DNA of 64,000 bases, from contig JAKFWF010000018.1 in the NCBI GenBank assembly GCA_021730785.1, positions 1 to 64,000 of the forward strand. The letters are read 5' to 3'. Both the position numbers and the translations under genes were made by a program. The notes beneath the pieces were generated by a model, which was given only the letters and a program-made list of their open reading frames with translations, ran no database searches and was not told the DNA's origin. This document shows, in pieces, positions 62,060 to 64,000 of the stretch. Source of the DNA: Hyphomicrobiaceae bacterium. Its GTDB lineage: Bacteria > Pseudomonadota > Alphaproteobacteria > Rhizobiales > Hyphomicrobiaceae. Every line of letters starts with the position of its first letter. Position 1 is the stretch's first letter.

Positions 62060-63049
62060 ATGCAGGGCAGATTACCGACCTATGAGGATGTGCTCAGCGC
62101 CGCCGAGCGTCTCTCTGTTCTTGCGGTGAAGACGCCGCTGATCGAGCATCCAGCCCTCAATGCGCGCACCGGCGGACGCATCCTGCTGAAGGCGGAAAAC
62201 TTGCAGCGCGTCGGTGCATTCAAGTTCCGTGGCGCTTATAATGCCGTGTCGCGCATCGATCGCACAGCGTTCCCAGGCGGTGCGGTTGCCTGTTCCTCCG
62301 GTAATCACGCCCAGGGCGTGGCGGCGGCTGCCACGCTGTGCGAGGTGCCGTCGGTCGTGGTGATGCCGTCCGACGCGCCAAAGTTGAAGATCGCACGGAC
62401 CAAGGCGTTCGGCGCCCACGTGCACCTCTACGATCGCGACAAAGAGGACCGCGAAGCGATCGCGCACCGCTATTGCGCGGAGCGCAAGGCCGCCTTCATC
62501 CATCCCTTCGACGACATTCACGTCATGGCCGGACAGGGCACCGCCGGGATGGAGTTGATGGCCCAGGCGAAGGCGCTTAGAGCAATACCGGACGCGGTTT
62601 TGGTCTGTTGCTCAGGCGGTGGATTGGCGGCCGGGGTGGCACTTGCCGTCAAGCACGCCAATGCCGCCACGGAGGTCTACACCGTCGAGCCCGCAGGCTT
62701 CGACGATTTCGCCCGCTCGTTGAAAAGCGGCAAACCTGAGAAAAATGCACAGATGTCGGGGTCGATTTGCGACTCGCTGCAGGCCAACGGTCCGGGCAAG
62801 CTGACGTTCGCCATCGCGCAGCAGACGATGCAGGGTGGCCTCGTGATCACGGACGACGAAGCGCGCGCCGCCATGCGCTTTGCCTACCACGAGCTGAAGC
62901 TGGTGTTGGAACCGGGCGGCGCCGCAGCCCTCGCAGCCGTCCTGTCAGGCAAACTGCCGACGGCCGGACGCACGATTGCCTGCATCCTCTCGGGCGGCAA
63001 TGTCGATCCGGCCCAGTTCGCCGCGATCATAACGGCCGAAGCCGCCTGA
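62060..63049 (+). CDS. Threonine/serine dehydratase, catabolic type
   Basis: Protein of 329 aa, PLP-dependent fold II. The lysine is K55 in RVGAFKFRGAYNAVSR; the phosphate loop is SSGNHAQGVAAAATL and the second GGGLAAGVALA. No C-terminal ACT regulatory domain, so it belongs with the catabolic or bifunctional serine racemase type rather than full-length IlvA. It deaminates threonine (or serine) to 2-oxobutanoate or pyruvate. The ATG at 62060 has GAGGGG upstream. Confidence 0.9.
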   Translation: MQGRLPTYEDVLSAAERLSVLAVKTPLIEHPALNARTGGRILLKAENLQRVGAFKFRGAYNAVSRIDRTAFPGGAVACSSGNHAQGVAAAATLCEVPSVVVMPSDAPKLKIARTKAFGAHVHLYDRDKEDREAIAHRYCAERKAAFIHPFDDIHVMAGQGTAGMELMAQAKALRAIPDAVLVCCSGGGLAAGVALAVKHANAATEVYTVEPAGFDDFARSLKSGKPEKNAQMSGSICDSLQANGPGKLTFAIAQQTMQGGLVITDDEARAAMRFAYHELKLVLEPGGAAALAAVLSGKLPTAGRTIACILSGGNVDPAQFAAIITAEAA

Positions 63050-63087
63050 GCCAGTACCGTGACTGCGCTGTGAACCCGGATTGCTGC

Positions 63088-63666
63088 TCAACCTGCTGAG
63101 CGCGCCGTTGTCTCGACCTCGGCTTCGAGATGGATCGTCTGCAGGATGCCATCGAGGCGAGCCATTGCTGCATCAAGGGCTGTGGCAACATCGGTCGCGC
63201 GCTTGGACTGGGCCGACTGACTCACACTATGCGCGTAGATTTCCGACGCCAGTTTGGCGATCTGCTGGCAGGCCGCTTCGTTGACCGGCGCCGACTGTAG
63301 CGTCCAGGCCATCTGGTGCAGGCTTTCGACCGACCTGAGGATCGCGGCAGGCGCAGGCTCCGCCGATTGCACATCGGGCTTGGCCGTGACGCGGGCGCGC
63401 GCGGCGGTGAGTTCGCCGCGCAGCGAGGTAATTTCCGTCTTGAGCTGGCCGAGAAGGGCTGGCGGCTGCCGCAGCGACGACTGCAGCTTGGAAAGTGCAT
63501 CATCGAGGCGCTCGCTATCGACGCGGCGGGCACGCTTGCTGTGTTCGACGAGGAACCAGCGACCGAGCGCACTTCCGAGAAGCGCCTGTTCGATCGAGCT
63601 GTATTCCGCCTCGACGTCGGTGCCAGCTGGCAGGGAAGGTTGAGGAGAGGCGGGCATGGCGCTCAT
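63088..63666 (-). CDS. Coiled-coil protein of unknown function
   Basis: Protein of 192 aa, mostly helical. The N-terminal part has SSIEQALLGSALGRWFLVEH then SKRARRVDSERLDDALSKLQ; coiled-coil segments follow (LLGQLKTEITSLRGELTAAR). Late residues HQMAWTLQSAPVNEAACQQI and IAKLASEIYAHSVSQSAQSK suggest a long helical bundle. Not recognised; distantly like chemotaxis-related helical proteins. Convergent with threonine dehydratase. Confidence 0.65.
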   Translation of the reverse strand: MSAMPASPQPSLPAGTDVEAEYSSIEQALLGSALGRWFLVEHSKRARRVDSERLDDALSKLQSSLRQPPALLGQLKTEITSLRGELTAARARVTAKPDVQSAEPAPAAILRSVESLHQMAWTLQSAPVNEAACQQIAKLASEIYAHSVSQSAQSKRATDVATALDAAMARLDGILQTIHLEAEVETTARSAG

Positions 63667-63784
63667 GGCATCCGTTGGCTAGGAGTGGCGGCAATCATCG
63701 CAATGATGGTGCAGGTGAAGGTGCCAGTCATTTACGCGATTCGGTGTGGGGGCGACGGCTGGTCGTGGTCGCAAAGGGGGATGT

Positions 63785-64000
63785 GTGGGGCTTGAGCAAC
63801 GCTTTTTCGCCTGGCGGGTCGGCGCCTTCTTCGGCGCCCTGTGCCTCGTCTATGGCGTCTCGGTGCCTTACCTGCCGGTCTACCTGGATGCGTCCGGCCT
63901 GACCGCGCTCGAGATCGGGGTGATCTCATCGGCGCCCCTGTTCCTGCGCTTGTTCCTGACGCCGGGCTTCGCCATCTATGCAGATCAGAATGCCTGCCAC
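63785..64000 (+). CDS. MFS transporter, partial (right edge)
   Basis: The first 72 residues only: begins VGLEQRFFAWRVGAFFGALC (GTG read as Met), with membrane helices (LVYGVSVPYLPVYLDASGL, EIGVISSAPLFLRLFLTPGF). The pattern fits the 3-phenylpropionate/MFS_1-like type. The GTG at 63785 is preceded by AAGGGGG. The gene continues beyond the window. Confidence 0.75.
   Translation, partial: MGLEQRFFAWRVGAFFGALCLVYGVSVPYLPVYLDASGLTALEIGVISSAPLFLRLFLTPGFAIYADQNACH

Overview
The window is GC-rich chromosomal DNA of an alphaproteobacterium, most likely from the Hyphomicrobiales (Bradyrhizobium/Xanthobacter-like). Evidence for this is the set of sciP (DUF1153), cckA, popZ (DUF2497), fliJ/fliO of the rhizobial type, a phosphatidylethanolamine N-methyltransferase, DUF6111, a DksA that keeps only one zinc-finger cysteine, opgGH, and the TolC-popZ-valS order. 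The genus cannot be fixed by reading alone. Genes are tightly packed, often with 4-bp overlaps. I see no rRNA, integrase, transposase or CRISPR array; there is one tRNA (Met, CAT).

Layout. 0-5 kb: the start of an unknown minus-strand gene, then a TerB/DnaJ protein, an AmpD-like amidase and a DMT transporter in one overlapping operon, a His-rich SEC-C protein, tspO and a lone alginate lyase. 5-10.5 kb: a probable envelope operon of unknown function. It holds a possible 52-aa leader protein, a membrane-anchored Sel1-repeat protein, a secreted coiled-coil protein built from 16-residue repeats, and a PstS-like binding protein fused to an OmpA domain. 10.5-15 kb: tRNA-Met, pmtA, mnmA, sciP, a lipoprotein, fliJ and a candidate small RNA. 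15-24.7 kb: a TRAP transporter operon, an acyltransferase, small membrane proteins, a cca/DUF6111/NUDIX cluster, an Asp/Glu-type racemase and a MoxR ATPase.

24.9-35 kb: dksA, fliO, cckA, recA, alaS and class II DAHP synthase, which are cell-cycle, SOS and core functions. 35-39.5 kb: a CelD-like acetyltransferase, a lipoprotein, a CoxE-type VWA protein (the likely partner of the distant MoxR), a short LuxR-type regulator and a membrane protein. 39.8-46 kb: opgG-opgH (periplasmic glucan synthesis) facing the ycjX-ycjF pair. 46-58 kb: two TolC paralogues flank a TetR-controlled GST/cupin pair, a membrane-fused spermidine synthase-like protein and ruvX; popZ and valS follow. 58-64 kb: a histone-deacetylase-like hydrolase, uronate dehydrogenase, a FadL-type porin, threonine dehydratase, a coiled-coil protein and a truncated MFS gene at the right edge.

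Two themes stand out. First, several genes of the CtrA circuit (sciP, cckA, popZ, fliJ, fliO) lie in this one window, with candidate CtrA boxes near sciP and between fliO and cckA. Second, the 5-10 kb operon looks like an undescribed trans-envelope apparatus combining ligand sensing, a long periplasmic helix and peptidoglycan anchoring.
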